Origin: Dehalococcoidia bacterium
GTDB taxonomy: Bacteria; Chloroflexota; Dehalococcoidia; Dehalococcoidales; DAOWJH01
Length of the DNA: 6,173 bases
Reading direction: 5' to 3'
NCBI GenBank assembly: GCA_030640495.1
Contig: DAOWJH010000035.1
Span: 1 to 6,173 of the forward strand
Below, piece by piece: positions 6,011 through 6,173 of this stretch. The notes beneath the pieces are model-generated. The model worked only from the letters and a program-made list of their open reading frames with translations, searched no databases and had not been told where the DNA came from. How positions within the stretch are numbered: position 1 is the first letter of the stretch; each line of letters starts with the position of its first letter. The position numbers and the translations under genes were made by a program.

Positions 6011-6028
6011 CTGTGGTTGATAAACACT

Positions 6029-6173
6029 CTAAAAATTAGCCACCGGGGGTGGCATGCGCTTGTGGCTGCTAGTCGCTATCATAGACTCAATCTTTTCTCT
6101 CAGCTCATTTGAGGCTTTGCCAGTAACCAGATAGCGGTCAAGTTCCTCATAGCTGAGCCCTAGCTCATCTTCA
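6029..6173 (-). CDS. nadE: NH3-dependent NAD+ synthetase, C-terminal end (partial)
   Basis: Read on the minus strand, the last 47 residues are visible: DELGLSYEELDRYLVTGKAS, then a helix NELREKIESMIA, then SSHKRMPPPVANF and a TAG stop. The pattern [DE]LGxSYEELDxYL, a charged helix, and S-x-HKR-x-PPP near the end is the characteristic finish of NadE, which amidates nicotinic acid adenine dinucleotide to NAD+ using ATP and ammonia. The catalytic ATP-binding part lies outside the window. It converges on nuoN with 18 bases between the two stop codons. The HKR-x-PPP tail is usually followed by a few residues, as here, so the gene end looks natural. This reading was too short for routine gene listing, but the pattern is specific. 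An NAD gene beside complex I genes may be coincidental. Confidence 0.85.
   Translation of the reverse strand, partial: EDELGLSYEELDRYLVTGKASNELREKIESMIATSSHKRMPPPVANF
6030..6053 (-). terminator. Probable intrinsic terminator overlapping the 3' end of nadE
   Basis: On the minus strand GCCACC-CCC-GGTGGC (6053-6039) forms a six-base GC-rich stem, followed after TAA by TTTTT (6035-6031). The stem is built from the codons for PPPVA and the T-run from the Asn-Phe-stop codons. On the plus strand the same hairpin has no T-run after it, so it would be a poor terminator for nuoN. The stem is short. Confidence 0.5.

Overview
The window is the 3' half of a respiratory complex I (nuo) operon, read left to right: the last codons of nuoK, a 64-residue DUF2007-like protein, nuoL, nuoM, a Nudix hydrolase gene and nuoN. 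It ends in a convergent minus-strand gene whose tail is recognisable as the C-terminus of NAD+ synthetase (nadE). NuoL, NuoM and NuoN are full length, keep the charged membrane residues needed for proton pumping, and look functional. They form the distal and middle parts of the proton-pumping membrane arm, with NuoK at the junction towards the catalytic arm, which would be encoded upstream of this window.

The organism is probably a member of the Chloroflexota, most likely Dehalococcoidia-like. This is an inference from the protein style (NuoK ending in IDLMKW, the NadE tail), the operon order and the short palindromic intergenic repeats. No taxonomic marker gene is present. TTG is the start codon of two genes.

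Layout: 1-57 nuoK tail; 58-259 intergenic, filled with repeat copies; 260-454 small DUF2007-like gene; 454-2388 nuoL, overlapping the previous stop codon by one base; 2389-2509 repeat copy and nuoM ribosome-binding site; 2510-3988 nuoM; 3989-4114 repeat copy; 4115-4546 Nudix gene; 4550-6010 nuoN; 6011-6028 a short gap; 6029-6173 nadE on the minus strand with a probable terminator folded into its last codons.

The unusual element is a family of short, same-orientation palindromic repeats in three gaps of the operon: nuoK to the small gene, nuoL to nuoM, and nuoM to Nudix. A unit has a GGGGC-loop-GCCCC hairpin, then a pyrimidine/purine hairpin, then a G-rich tail. The tails double as ribosome-binding sites for the small gene and the Nudix gene, and two copies match a four-tract G-quadruplex pattern. 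A 17-base piece of the tail also lies inside nuoL, in a 15-codon in-frame insertion bordered by a direct repeat, as if an element had landed in the gene and left a tolerated scar. The two accessory genes (DUF2007-like, Nudix) sit next to these repeats, which may mark sites of insertion into a formerly compact nuoK-L-M-N operon. I see no defence system, RNA gene, CRISPR array or transposase gene.
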